Shown here one piece after another: positions 36,426-48,900 of a stretch of 64,000 bases of DNA. The notes beneath the pieces were generated by a model, which worked only from the letters and a program-made list of their open reading frames with translations, did no database searches and was not told where the DNA came from. The DNA is from Imbricaverruca yamaguchii (Eukaryota; Arthropoda; Thecostraca; Neoverrucidae): NCBI GenBank assembly GCA_034440575.1, contig JAOTOL010001466.1, positions 1,017,001-1,081,000 on the forward strand, written 5' to 3'. The translations under genes and the position numbers were made by a program. Each line of letters opens with the position of its first letter. The first letter of the stretch is position 1.

Positions 36426-36794
36426 ACCACACAAACACATCGTTCGAATCCGCCACATGGTCGATTTCAGGCGTGTCACTAGATGGTGCTCGCATCGCCC
36501 GGAGTGTGGGAGAGCCAGAATATATTGGCGCCGCTCCAGCCACCAACCGCGTCCCCACAGGACCATCCGCGCCATCACCCACCACAAAATGGCGCCAAAT
36601 CGAGAGCAAACGCTCGACCCCACCGTGACAATCTCGCCGGTCCATGACTGTATGAAATCGCACACACAATGACAATGAGCAACGGCGTAGAACACGGGCG
36701 GTCGGCGGCGGCCGGCCGGCACACGGCGTGCACGTCCAGATCACGACCACGAGTCACGCGCCGCAGGCCACGCGTCACGCGTCACACGCGGCGG
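36426..36794. other. LSM3 3' flank
   Basis: GC-rich sequence downstream of the LSM3 stop, probably including its 3' UTR. CACGCGTCACGCGTCACACG at about 36,770 is a short direct repeat. I did not find a clear AATAAA in LSM3 orientation. Confidence 0.4.
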
Positions 36795-36974
36795 CTACAT
36801 GCCGGCCCGCATGGGCGGCGACACCAGTATCACGCCGTCCCCGCGCACGAACAGCATCGGGATGGTGCGCTTGGTGGTCTTGTGCACCTCTTCGTACGTC
36901 TCCTCGTCGATGTCCACCGTGGTCACCGTCTCCTCGACGTCCCCCAGGATCATGTTCAGGTGCTGGTCGTACGC
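36795..36974 (-). CDS. LSM3: LSM3 exon 3 (terminal)
   Basis: The 59 codons and TAG encode the end of Sm1 and all of Sm2. By hand count, 58 of 60 codons end in G or C. The protein ends SPPMRAGM, one residue beyond the usual PP(M/L)RVG-type end. Confidence 0.96.
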   Translation of the reverse strand, partial: AYDQHLNMILGDVEETVTTVDIDEETYEEVHKTTKRTIPMLFVRGDGVILVSPPMRAGM

Positions 36975-38723
36975 CTGTCCACACCACATCCGATTATCGA
37001 CGCTGTAGATTGGCCAAGCGGAGCACGCACACGCACGTACACGCACTATTGCACCATACATTCCAGCTGAATTTGGCAACACATAATCTAATACTTTCAC
37101 AGACCTAAGAGCGGACGAATTGCATATATAATGCCGTCACTCGATATCAGAATGGGCGCTAAATGACCAAACCTGGTCGATGCGCCCTAAAACTCAAATA
37201 ACCAACCAGAGATATCAGATATCAGAGGCTTATTTACTAACGTCCCAGTCCAGGAAACCACCAAGCCAAGTGGAAGAACTGCACCTGATTTCAAGGCGAC
37301 GTTTCGGACGTTTCAAAAGTACTCTAAATATTACGCATCATAAAAAAGAATCCGCACGACATAGAACACATCAGATGAACAACGTCCTCATGCTTTCACA
37401 GCACAATATCATCATACCAAAAATGCACACATCTGGACCACTTTACCACCAGTAGATATTTGGGGCCGCTGCTACACAACGTTCAAGCCTGCACCACGGA
37501 GACGCTGTTCTCCGGCCCTGATGTCACGCTGTAACGAAATGAAGTGGTGTGGCGATCGGCCCCGTCCCGAGATGTTGTTTGCAGATGTGTGTATGACCCG
37601 GGTAGAATATAACTGCCATGCTGCGAGAATCTGCCATGGCCATTCCTGTGCTGCCCCTATGTAGATTATATCTTTGTGGGCGTCCGAGACGAGGACTATC
37701 TCGGAAAACACTCACTGTGTCGTCTGGTTTTTGTGTGTCTGGTTTTTGGGGTATGAGGCAGCATATTCAAAATATTCAGGTGTAAGGCGTTTTATATGAT
37801 CGGTTGGACTACTATTTTTTACTTTCAGAAATGGATTACCCGGATACTCAGCAGCTGAGTGCTTAGAAATGTAGTAGTGGCCTAACTACTCTTGGAAACG
37901 GATTACCTGGATGCTCAGGAGCAGACTGTTGAAACATGTAGCAGTGGATTAGCTATCCTTAGAAGGGGACAGCACGGACACTTAGCAAATTAATTGCGCG
38001 ACAATCGGCAGTGGACCCGCTGGATACTCACATGAAGGCGACCTTTGAGTTCCCGCTCGTTACGCATCTTGACCTTGATACGCTCATCCAAACTGAGCTT
38101 GATCAGGTCAAGGGGCTCTTCGACTGTCACAGTGGGTGCCTGCCAACGACACAATACATGTCCTTCAGGCTGTTGTGAAGAAGCATATCGCGACGCTGCA
38201 AAGTACCAAATCAGCATTTGAAATAAGTCCGGGTCCACGCACCTACTTATGCCAGTTCCTGGTCGGGTGCTACTCTCTCAACCCCTGCCTTATCAATAAA
38301 TGTGGGTATGCATTTCATAAACTTGGCAGTCATAAACCTGCATATGACACATATGATTGCTGAATGCATATCAAAATGCAAGGGACGAGCAGTCTAGGGG
38401 TAAGTGGCCTGTCTCGCAATCGAAAGATTGCAGGTTCGAGTCTCGCCTGTCGCTACTCTTCGCCCGCGACCAATCGGCGTGAGAGATTGGCAGGGCTACA
38501 TGACTGAATGGTCGATGTATCATATAACCAATAACCACCATATCAAAATCTAGCATTTGCATACTCAATGGATGAACTATCAACTGCAATTGACTACACT
38601 GTGTTAGCAATGTTAAACATCTAAGACATAGAAGGTATTCATCAACTTTGTGGGAAATGTGCACTACATCTGGAAATCTGCTCATCTAATATCAGTGATC
38701 CTTACCTGCTCTTCATCAGCCAT
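36795..38723 (-). CDS. LSM3: LSM3, U6 snRNA-associated Sm-like protein (whole gene, 3 exons)
   Basis: LSm3 is one subunit of the heteroheptameric LSm rings. LSm2-8 binds the 3' U-tail of U6 snRNA in the nucleus; LSm1-7 acts in cytoplasmic mRNA decapping and decay. The reading frame joins 38,723-38,706, 38,139-38,032 and 36,974-36,795, all phase 0, giving 101 residues plus TAG; the family is about 102. The Sm1 motif lies in exon 2 ([14 protein letters not shown]) and continues in exon 3 ([15 protein letters not shown]). The Sm2 motif is [15 protein letters not shown] near the C-terminus, with the RGDG RNA-contact turn intact. Donors are CAG|GTAAGG and CAT|GTGAGT; acceptors are TTGGCAG and TGGACAG. 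The start was chosen because MADEEQ matches the family N-terminus and no other in-frame ATG fits. It is close to insect LSM3 as I know it. The gene looks intact and single-copy here. Confidence 0.96.
37100..38030. other. LSM3: LSM3 intron 2
   Basis: Intronic sequence. At 37,149-37,212 it holds a plus-strand LINE-type tail (GGGCGCTAAATGACCAAACC, then TCGATGCGCCCTAAAACTCA and AATAACCAACCA). At 37,835-37,990 there is a weak repeat of GGATTACC(C/T)GGATACTCAG. Confidence 0.6.
38032..38139 (-). CDS. LSM3: LSM3 exon 2
   Basis: The 36 codons begin [20 protein letters not shown] and carry the N-terminal helix and first beta strands of the Sm fold. By hand count, 22 of 36 codons end in G or C, lower than in exon 3. 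Phase is 0 on both sides. Confidence 0.95.
38388..38530 (+). mobile_element. tRNA-derived SINE in LSM3 intron 1
   Basis: The head reads like a tRNA: an A-box-like CTAGGGGTAAGTGGCC, an anticodon-arm-like stem (GCAATCGAAAGATTGC) and a B box GGTTCGAGTC. A non-tRNA body and a tail of AACCAATAACCACC follow. It lies antisense to LSM3 between exons 1 and 2. The acceptor-stem ends do not pair as in a functional tRNA, so I call it a SINE. Confidence 0.65.
38706..38723 (-). CDS. LSM3: LSM3 exon 1 (6 codons)
   Basis: An 18-nt coding piece reads MADEEQ and is followed by the donor CAG|GTAAGG. It is too short to appear in an ORF scan, but its sequence and phase 0 end fit exon 2 exactly. Sequence on the promoter side (38,724 upward) is AT-rich and I see no clear TATA box. 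Confidence 0.9.
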
Positions 38724-41700
38724 GTTCACTTCTTTGAGAGCTGAAAGAGACAACATTACTAACACATGATCATTGCACATCACATCATTATATGATGGCC
38801 TGATTGGAGCCATATACCTACCAAATACCAAAAAGATCCAAGTTATTAGGAAATGGGTGCTTTGCATTGGAGAGCCTGTATATTTTTTGTAAGGACTATA
38901 TGCAAAAATGAATGCACTTAGCCCAAGCAGTGGGGGGGGGGGTAAACTTGGCAACCCTGATAAGTTACTAACCAATATTTATATGAACACCCAGGAAGTG
39001 TCATTCCAAATTATGCCTGTAAAAGTACATCAGCTTTCATGTCAATACTTGGTCAGGTCAATGGGATGACTTCACACGCTACAGGGTCTATGCATTCTAG
39101 TTGTTCGTGATATCATGACTTGGACTACTGCATAACAAAAATGGCTACACCAAGGTTATTGTGCATGCCAAGATCATTTTCATATGCTTATGGTTTTGAA
39201 ATGTCCATTAAAAATGTTAATTTTTTATTTTTATTGTACAAAAATGAGAAAATGAACTTCCAGGTGGAATCATTTTAATATTATTGTTAAAATGTGTTCA
39301 AAAATTTTCCAAGTTTTAAAGAACAAATTTGTTTTTTAATGGGTATTTTTTAAACAAGATATGGTTAGGACTTTAGGTTGACATTTAAAAATTTTTTGTT
39401 GATTATTTTACTTTTAGACTTTTTAAGGTTTAGGTTAATAATTTTAAAAAATATTTTTAAATATATTGATATGTATTGAAACACCTTCAAGCATAAATTT
39501 ACCCAGATTTGGTGATGTCTTGGTAGAACTTGGATAGTGGTGATGAAATTGAGAATGGAGACATTGACCTTTTGGTCTTATTCTAACTTAACCATGGCTA
39601 ACTTAGTAACCATAAGCCAAATTTTACAATTTTTCCTCCATTAAGCACAAAAAGGGGTGAAGTTCTTTTAAAGCTAAGTTAAGCTATGTTAGGTTAGGCT
39701 TTACTTGTAAGTATATACAAAATTGTTAACTTGTTTGGAATTCATTTTTAACATTTATTTTCATCTTCACCAGCAGCATCAATAGCTGAGGCCAGGTAAG
39801 GTTGGTTGGTTATTCAGTCTTACAGGTACATTGACTGCTTCAGTCATACAGCACCCAAGAGGTTAGGAAGGTTATGTTAGGTCAGGTTAAGCTTTTTAAC
39901 TCAAGAAATGTTCATAAAAATTGTTTGGAAATTTTCCATGTTTTTTTTGCATGGAAGGTTAGGCTGGGATAGGTTAGGTTATGATACATTTCTTTTCTTT
40001 ATTTTGAACACTACTTTTTATGGTATATTGCCTAACTTCAAGCCCATTTTGGGTGATATTTTGCCTCAAAACCAAACAGTATGCATGTATAGAGGAAATG
40101 CATGTTCACATCATGCTCAGCACATTCTGAAACATTGCACCATAAGGATTGTCCATGAAATATAAAATTACCTTAAACTGCAAATGTGTCCACTTTTGCA
40201 GGTGGCACCATGTCATACTAAGTCTTTGGTTTGCATATTGCCATCATTGAAGCAGGAAATTGCCTTTCTGCAACCAGGATGAAGCATAGAAAGTAAGAAC
40301 AGGAACAGCATGAGAGCTCAACCAGACAGGAACCAACACATAAAATGGCCCCACAATCATGATCCTGGATTACCAGAAGGTAAGGCAATGATACATCATA
40401 ATTTTATAAGTACTCAGGTACCTGCCTGCAGAGTAAACAAAACACAGCATATGATATTGCTAGTTGAAAAGAACGTATTCGCTACACATGCGGCCAAAAT
40501 ATCCAGGGAAAATGAATTATGGGTATATCCCACCTGTTATGCGTTATTTTTGTCCACATTCGGGTTCATGCGAATGGTATTGTATCTATCTAGGAGGAAG
40601 TGAAGAGAGGAACAAACTAAAAAAAACGTAATCAAGCTGCAGTAGCTTACTCCACAAACCCCCGCCGGCTACCTCCAAGGCCCCGAACGTTTATTATTCA
40701 GCACCCACGGCGTACTTTTGAAGCATACCGGCGCACTTTTGCAACATGCGCCATTATTGAAACGTACTAATAGCGGCAGCACAATACAATTTCTTTAACA
40801 AGCTAGCTATCGTACTAAAAAAAACACCTTTTCACACAACTAGCGTATATTTCCAGCCTTCAAATTAGAGGTTTCCAATACTGAGTGGGAGGAAACAGGT
40901 AATCAACCTGGGAACGAAGTTTAACGTGAGCAGTTAATTCTCGAGCACCACCTAGATCTGTTTTTTTGCTCCGTGACACCCATGTTTGGGCAATTTAACA
41001 TCAGGTTCGTATTTTGATACGTAAAAAGCACCCTTATCGCGCAAAAATTAAATCCAATTGTCGTTTGCAATAACAGTGGACTTTCCAGAGCCTCCGCTCG
41101 CATACTGGCTGCGGAGTTCGTGCACTCCCCCCCCCCCCCAGTCAAGTTACATTTTGTACATTATCACTGTTGAAGTAATATTGGGGTTCGATAGTCTAGG
41201 ATTTGGTCCGACTGGAGATAATTGTTATCCCCAAGCGCGCAGCCAGGATTTTATTTCGGGGCCGGACCAAGTTAAAATGTGGTGAACGAGACCTCTGATG
41301 CGGAAAGTTTCCGGTTTTGTGTTGCAAAAATCTTAAATTTACTTTCAACTAGTGTATTTTGGATTGCTAAGGAGTGCCCTGGCCCTCGCCCCTAACTGCG
41401 CCTATGGCAGCTCCCCTCCTCCCTCCAGTTAAATCGCTCTTGGCGATGAGCCGGACCACTAGGTATGTCGTTTTACAGAAATCATTGGAAGAAGCATGAC
41501 AAAAGGGCGATGTTGTAATTCGGTCTCGAGTTGTAATCAGCTCTTCGAGTGTGGATACCCTGAACCAGCCAGAAGTCAGTGGAGCGGGGGCGGCGTGCGT
41601 TCAAAACTCTGGACCACGAACACTGAGGGTTAGAGGAAAGAGTACTTACTATTGAAGTGCAACCACCCTTGGAAAATAAAAATGCAAAAAGGACGCCCCC

Positions 41701-42600
41701 GCTCGTGTCTCTCTGACAGGTGAAGTGTAAACCCAAAGAGAAATTAAGAAGCTTCCGGTGAATTTGCAGCTCCCATTATTATTCTAGGAAACGAACGAAT
41801 CCGTATTGTGCACGTCTTGCATATCAGCAAACCGTGACACTTCGAATACATCGAACTGGGTAATTCCTTACCGAAATGTAACTGGTTGATCGAAACTGAA
41901 ATCCGGAAGCATAGGGTGTCGAGATTTCGCTAGCGCTCCAATACTAGTTGAGTGCAGTTCAGATCACTGAATAATCAGTTCAATTTCAACGCACTACGCA
42001 GTGTACCAGAAATGTGTGTCAACCATCTCCATACCAGTACCTACGAAGTACGAAGAGTCGAGACATGGTTCTATATTCAGTAACACACCCGCATATGACT
42101 AATGGACGCGATATATTGCTATATCAACATATCAGCCTGAGCTGTATCCAACGAGCATTCAATACAGCTACCAACCACATTCCCGACCTGACTGTATTGA
42201 AATATTATTGTTGTTCCCGACCTGACTGTATTGATGACTATTGAACTAACACTTAACACATCTCTCTTACAGATGGTCTAATTGACATTCCGATTAGCAC
42301 CATATCAGTCCGCCAGGTCACAAGACACACCACAAACACACAGAGTACATCACATCACAACCATCACCCCACTCGCCGCCGACGCCAGCCGGAAGAGGTC
42401 CGCTGTAACAACAAACACGCGCGAACCCTCACGCCGCCGGCTGTGCCGTCTGAAATTGCACCCACCGCTGGTTATACTGCGGACCTGTGAGCAGCTCAGC
42501 GCTGACCGGTCAGCCAGATGGCGCCACCACTCGGCAGCTGGTCCACCTGACCCACCACGGCTGCTCGGTCTCACCCGAGACAGCTGCTCAGGCTGATCCA
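38724..42600. other. Intergenic region between LSM3 and PDHX
   Basis: AT-rich at 39.0-40.2 kb with many TTAGGTTAGG/TAGGCTGGGATAGGTTAGG strings reminiscent of the arthropod TTAGG telomere motif. A G run lies at 38,932-38,942 and a C run at 41,130-41,140. No supported exon; frames at 40,310-40,603 and 42,282-42,596 have no recognised domains. Confidence 0.45.
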
Positions 42601-42601
42601 C

Positions 42602-42782
42602 TGCAGCTGACCAGGCTGACCCACCATGGCTGCTCAGCCCGGCTCACTACAGCTGCTGCTCGGTCCGGCCCTGCACAGCTGGTCAGGCTGACCCACTACA
42701 GCTGACCAGACTGACCCACCATGGCTGCCCAGCCCGGCCCACTACAGCTGCTGCTCGGTCCGGCCCTACACAGCTGGTCAGG
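42602..42782 (-). repeat. Tandem duplication in PDHX 3' flank
   Basis: A unit of about 95 bp starting CTGACCAGGCTGACCCACCA at 42,607 recurs at 42,702, including CAGCTGCTGCTCGGTCCGGCCCT. It lies just downstream of the PDHX stop, probably in the 3' UTR. It is rich in CAGCTG E-box palindromes. Confidence 0.7.
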
Positions 42783-42949
42783 TCACAGCCGGTCGGCCGT
42801 CCGGCGGCGGGCGTCCGTCAGCAGCAGGTCGGGGCCGGCCAGCAGGGCGGCCAGCGTCTCCATGAAGGCGGCCGCCGTCCGCTGCGGGATGGCGCGCGCG
42901 TCGTACGACAGCGTGCTCGTCATCCACGTCTCGACCGAGCCGTCCTCGG
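42783..42949 (-). CDS. PDHX: PDHX exon 9: C-terminal exon with degenerate active site
   Basis: It contains [20 protein letters not shown], aligned to the E2 segment that ends in DHRxxxG. The catalytic His is Ala452 and the following Gly is absent, so acyltransferase activity is not expected. By hand count every sense codon ends in G or C. The stop is TGA at 42,785-42,783; the usual PI-x-L end is replaced by an Arg-rich tail. Confidence 0.9.
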
Positions 42950-45900
42950 CTGAAACGGATCGCCGCCACGGTCGTCAGCAGGCTCCTCCGACCTGCGCAC
43001 GGCACCGACTACCCAGCCAAATTGTGTGATCGAATTCTCGAATTTAGGCGCCGAAGAAAGAATGGGTGGATGCAGCCAACCATAGCGCGTCCGTGAGCGC
43101 TTGAAGGGCACGCGACCGGAGTGGATCAGGTAATTTCACCGGGTGGACCAGGTAAGGTCGACGGGGTTGATCAGGTAAGGTCGGCGGGGTGCATCAGGTA
43201 AGGCCGGCGGTGCGAATCAGGTAAGGTCGACGGGGTGGATCAGGTAAGGTTTGCGGTGTGGATAAGGCAAGACCGGCGGGGTGGATCAGGTAAGGTCGGC
43301 GGGGTGGATCAGGTAAGGTCGGCGGGTGGATCAGGTAAGGTCTGCGGTATAGATCAGGTAAGGTCTGCCGTGTGGATCAGGTACGACCGGCAGGGTGGAT
43401 CAGGTAAGGCCGGCGGGGTCAACCAAGTAGGGCCGGCTGAGTAGATCAGGTAAGACCGGCGGGGTGTATCAGGTAAGGTCGGCGATGTGTGTAAGACCGG
43501 CAGGGTAGATCAGGTAAGGTCGGCGGGGTGCACCAGGTAAGGTCGGCTGAGTAGATCAGGTAAGGTCGGCGGGGTGTATCAGGTAAGGCCGGCTGAGTAG
43601 ATCAGGTAAGGTCGGCGGGGTGGATCAGGTAAGGTCGGCGGGGTGGATCAGGTAAGGTCGGCTGGGTGGATCAGGTAAGGTCGGCGGGGTGGATCAGGTA
43701 AGTTCGACAGGGTGTAGACCCGGAACGAGCCGCTATGTATCACTGGGCACCAGACTGGGGCGGGAACAGGTCGGCAGGATATCGCCGGACTTCCCTACAA
43801 CAGGCAGTTTCCAGAAGAAGAACCTTCTCTTACGACACATTCAACTGCTCGGTCACACGGCGTCGCCAACCTATCACGCCAATTGGTGGAGGGCGGGACT
43901 CGGTAATAACGCCGGCTGCGGGATTTGAACCCACAATCTTGCGATTAAGAGTCCGACACCGTACCCACTGAGCAACCGCGACCGTCAGGCAGTTCCCAGA
44001 GACATGTCCGGGTTTGGCCAGATTACAGCGCGCCCAGGTTTTGCCAGGTTACAGCATGCACGGGATGGGCCATGCTACAGCATGACCGGGATGGGCCACG
44101 GTGGGTCGGAGCATACCAGGGACAGAACCCTGAGTATCAGGTCAGAGCAGTCTCCTGGGACAGGCCAGGGGTGGCTCAGGTTTGCCGGGACGCGTCACTC
44201 ACCGACTATGGGCCGCCCCCCACCGACAGCCAGGATGCCACACTGCGGCGGGTTGATGATGGCGGTGAACTCGTCCACGCCGAACATGCCCAGGTTCGAT
44301 ATGCTGCGGCGACGACACGCGTCACACAGGCACATTTGTCACACACACACGCGTCACACAGACACACGCGTCACACAGGACACACACGCGTCACACAGAC
44401 ACACGCGTCACACAGGGACACGCCACACAGTCACACAGGGACGGACACGCGTCACACAGGGACACGCGTCACACAGGCACACGCGTCACACAGGGACACG
44501 CGTCACACAGGGACACGCGTCACACAGGCACACGCGTCACACACACGCGTCACACAGGGACACGCGTCACACAGACCGGCCGTGTACGTCCGCGGCAACA
44601 GTCGGCCACCGACAATTCACCCCAATAACGACACGCTTTGGGGGGGGGTGGAAGAAATATGGGGTATGGGTGACTGCCCATAGAGAGCGAGGAGTCTGAT
44701 ATTTAATTATCTTTCATCAGCCATATTGCGTTGTAGGTCTAAAAGCAGTTTCTAAACGTGGGCGAGGAGACCGCTGTTTCCGGATAAGATCTGAATCAGG
44801 CGCCACTACCTACGTGATGTGCGTTAATGATACCGATCTCACGAACGGGGGTAGTATTGGCCAAAATTCGGATCAATCATCAGTGGCAGTGTACCACGCT
44901 GATCAATGCAAGGGGGTGGCGGCAAACATCGATCAGTTTAGAGGTAATATATTTACATGCGACGCACCATGCGTGCTGCACTAAACAAACAAACAAATAC
45001 AGGGAAGGATGGATGGAGCAGAGCACTAGTACCATACGTGCCTCAGCCACTGAGGTACAACCCAGACCCGGACTGTCCATAATAGCTAATGTACGTGGAG
45101 GGCGTGTATCGTGAAATAAATTAATGAACAAGTACACTTTCAGTCTCTATATACACCATTATCTAGACGAGGCATTATATCTGAAGATACTAGCCTAGAG
45201 CTAAAACCATGGGTGGCGGGTCAAGTGGGAGGCTCAAGATCAGTCTTCTTGTTCGCCTTCAGGTCACGCTGACAGCCCCCGAGCCGCCAGCCATGGCCGC
45301 ACCGTCCCTAGGGTCGATGCAACCCTCCTGCTGAAAGTAGTTGTAAATATTGGTTGCTTCGTCCTCCAGGACATAATTAATGGTGGGGAGAGGGCCGCCT
45401 CTCCTCAGCATATGCCGGACGGTGTGCTAAACGTTCGGACGCCTCTGGCTGGCCACACTGGAGGCAGTGTGGGTCCTCGGCTAGTCCGACCCGGTGTAGC
45501 GTTCATCGTGTGAATGTTGAGCACCGCTCCCTGAGCTGGGAAAGGGTCGCCTGCACCCAACGGGTGAGTAGATCATGACCCGCGGTCGCCTACAGGTGGA
45601 AGTGAGTTTCTGCCCGCGCGAAAGACCAATGTTTTGTCTGGGCCTTGATGACCGCGCGGACGCTGGAGAGTCCCAAGGGCACGGCAATCTGATCTACTTT
45701 CGCCACCTCCTCATTGCCCAAGTGGTCCGTCGACCCGTTTCCGTCCAGCCCCGCGTGACCCGGCACCACTGCAGGGTGATGTCCCGCCCTCTGTCCACCA
45801 CTCAGTAGAGCATGCGCCACACGACCAGCTGCTTCGTCTGAACGTGCCGCCCCTGGCTCAGACGCTGCAGGTGGGACCGGGGAGGAGGGAGGAGGAGGGA

Positions 45901-48900
45901 AGCTAAGCGTTGCGCCTACTTCAAAAGACAAAACCTAGTGCACACGATTTGAAAATAATTGTGCATACACCATGCCATCATCGGATATCGGCCATTTCAT
46001 GAGGCACCCTCTCGATCGAGATGTTCAGATGTACAGATTTTAACAGAGATGTCAGAACCCAACAGCTAGATCATTTTAAGTACTAACCCACAAACTGTTC
46101 ATTCACAGATTCAGAAAGCTTGCAACTTTGAAAAGTAGCTGGTAATACCACAAAGGAGTAAAAAATGAAGTCATGGTCCTCATGAACACAAAATCAGAAG
46201 ACCAAACTGACAGCGATTAAAGAGAACAGGACGGTGGAAAGAGTTAGACACTTGCGCGCTGAGGCTGCTCACGAGACAAAGAACCACGCAGTTTGGCATT
46301 ATTCGACTTCGTCCACGGACAGTAAACTTATTGCGTGTTCTATGTACTCCAGCATTACTAATAGCCAATCAGATTAGCAATAATCTGAAATCATGCAACG
46401 CATCAATCTGGGTTTTCACGGCACATCCAACCATTTTAACAGAAGCCATCACCTCCCATTTCCGTCGGGCGAATCCCTGCCTCGCGCCCTCTCCGACCCA
46501 GACTCACGTGAAGGTGCCGCCAATGAACTCATGCGGTTTGAGTTTTCCGTCGCGCGCGCGGCCCGCCAGATCTTGCACGGCACTGTTGATGTCTGCCACG
46601 GACAGGTCGGAGGCCGACCGGACGATGGGTGTGATCAGGCCGGCGTCCGTCGCCACCGCCACAGATATATCCACATCGGCGGCCCGCTCCAGCTGCCAGA
46701 GCAGGGCTTGCGGGTCAGGTATAGACCAGTGACACACAGTCACGGTCCGGCTACCAGCCAGAGACTCACGGGTTACACAGACCAGTGACACATAGTCATG
46801 GTCCAACTGCCAGCCAGACTCACGGGTTACACATAGACCGGTGACACACAGTCACGGTCCGGCTACCAGCCAGAGACTCACAGGTTACACATAGACCAGT
46901 GACACATAGTCACGGTCCGGCTACCAGCCAGAGACTCACGGGTTACACATAGACCAGTGACACATAGTCACGGTCCGGCTGCCAGCCAGACTCACGGGTT
47001 ACACATAGACAAGTGGCACACAATCACGGTCCGGCTACCAGCCAGAGACTCACGGGTTACACATAGACCAGTGACACATAGTCACGGTCCGGCTGTCAGC
47101 CAGAGACTCACGGGTTACACATAGCCCAGCACATTACACATAGTACTCGCTTCCACTGCTGAACAGAGGACCTGTGAGTTATCTCCAGTACCGTCGCCAA
47201 CTCGCTCCAGCTTTTCAACAGATGCTTCAATGCACAACTTGAATGACAAATAATAGACCAAACATTTTGTGTTCAATATAAATAATAGACATCTCCCAGT
47301 TCGCCACTTCGTGCTAAATGGCCGAAGCACACTGAAGCCATAAATCGTTAGTTCACCAAACGGAGGTAACAATGATACCGCATTTACTTTCCCGATGATC
47401 TCTCACCGCGGACGCAACGTTAATGTTCGCCAAAAAGCATAACCAAAAATAGGCTATCTAGCATTACAAAGCCGGTTGACTCGCAAAACTCAGCTCACTG
47501 TGGTTAGCATGAAGATAACACAGTGCTTCCAACCAACTTTCGGACCACTCGCCACATGCTTTCCATTCGTCCAGCGGTAAATTTCCCTATTCAGATCAAG
47601 GCGTGTACGTTCCATCTCGTCTAATTTGTCTGACCTGCCCACTGCTGGAATCAGAATAAGCTACCCTATTCACCAATACAAAGTTGGTCAAGCTGACGTG
47701 AGTGCAGTCGTAGATGACCCCCGAGTCCTGACTGACTCACTGCCCAGCAGGTCTGCCGTCGACTGACATCGCCTCACTCTCACACATTCGGTCATCTACT
47801 TAGCCCATCACCATTTCACACATAGTTGGTCCTCAACTGACTTGGCCGCCGTCAAACGCACTCCACACTAACCTGGTCACCATTCCACACACAGTTGACC
47901 TCTGGGTGCAGCCGCAGACACAGAGACACCGCCTTGATGATGTAGTCGTTCAGCGAGGTCTTCACACCTTCCGCCTTCAGCTGCTTGCGCACGGCGAGCA
48001 GGCGGTCGACGGGCGCCTCCGACTGGATGTACGCGTGTGGGATCTCCGTCTGAGAAGACGCGCCACGCGTGATGTCGACGGCTGTGTCCACTGTAGGCCA
48101 CAGTCGCATTGTGCAGCTTGGTTTAGAGTATACTGAGCTGGACGCAGGCCCTGTCAGGCGGTGTCTGCTACCCGCTGGATACCGATGTCACGTGTCCACA
48201 CGGTCCGCCCAAGGCTGCCGGCGCGAGTCGGATGTGCGGCGAACATTCGAATCGGCTGATGTGCTGGACTTCTCTACGGCAGTGTGTCGGCAGGAGATAT
48301 TTTGGTGGCTGTACGGCATTGTGTCGGTGGAGATATTTTTGGTGGCTGTACGGCATTGTGTCGGTGGGAGATGTTTTTGTGGCTGTACGGCAGTGTGTCG
48401 GTGGGAAATGTTTTGGTGACTGTACGGCAGTGTGTCCAGATTCGCGATTTTAGTCGCCGATGCAAGGATGCAAGCATGATTTCAAACTGAGGTAACATAT
48501 CCTGACGAATACATCCACCAAAACCATACACATGCACATTTCGTGGCGACAAGCTGTGCTGAATGGGCTTACATTTTCTTTGTCCATCACAAATTATCCA
48601 GATATACGCTTTCGTACTTTAATCCCGACGCCGAACTGAGCGAGCCTAGACACCAGCTGTACGGCCTCTGATAAGAGGTACGTTGTGGGCGCACGAAAAC
48701 TACCTTGGATTGTGTGAGCCGCTTAGCGATGGTCTTGCGCATGCCGGAGAGCGGTATATCGATGTAGTCCTGGTCTGCTGCGAGGACCGGCCGGGCAGCT
48801 TCGGCGGCCGGCAGGGCAGCTGCAGCGGCCGGACTCTGGGCAGCTGCTGTCGATGGCTGGGCAGCTGCAGGTGCAGTTCGCAGGCCCGCCAAAGCGGGAG

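Noticed and set aside
36775..37108. Several plus- and minus-strand frames over 36.7-37.1 kb
   Set aside because: They are shadows of LSM3 exon 3, whose frame is fixed by the Sm2 motif and splice sites.
38388..38460. Functional tRNA gene
   Set aside because: Has A and B boxes but lacks a pairing acceptor stem and continues into a SINE body and tail.
43900..43985. Functional tRNA-Lys gene (minus strand)
   Set aside because: Good anticodon loop and B box, but the stem is imperfect and its body is shared with the 61.4-kb element.
44004..44699. Plus-strand frame of 231 codons with [10 protein letters not shown] repeats
   Set aside because: Antisense to PDHX exon 8 and made mostly of the CACACGCGT array.
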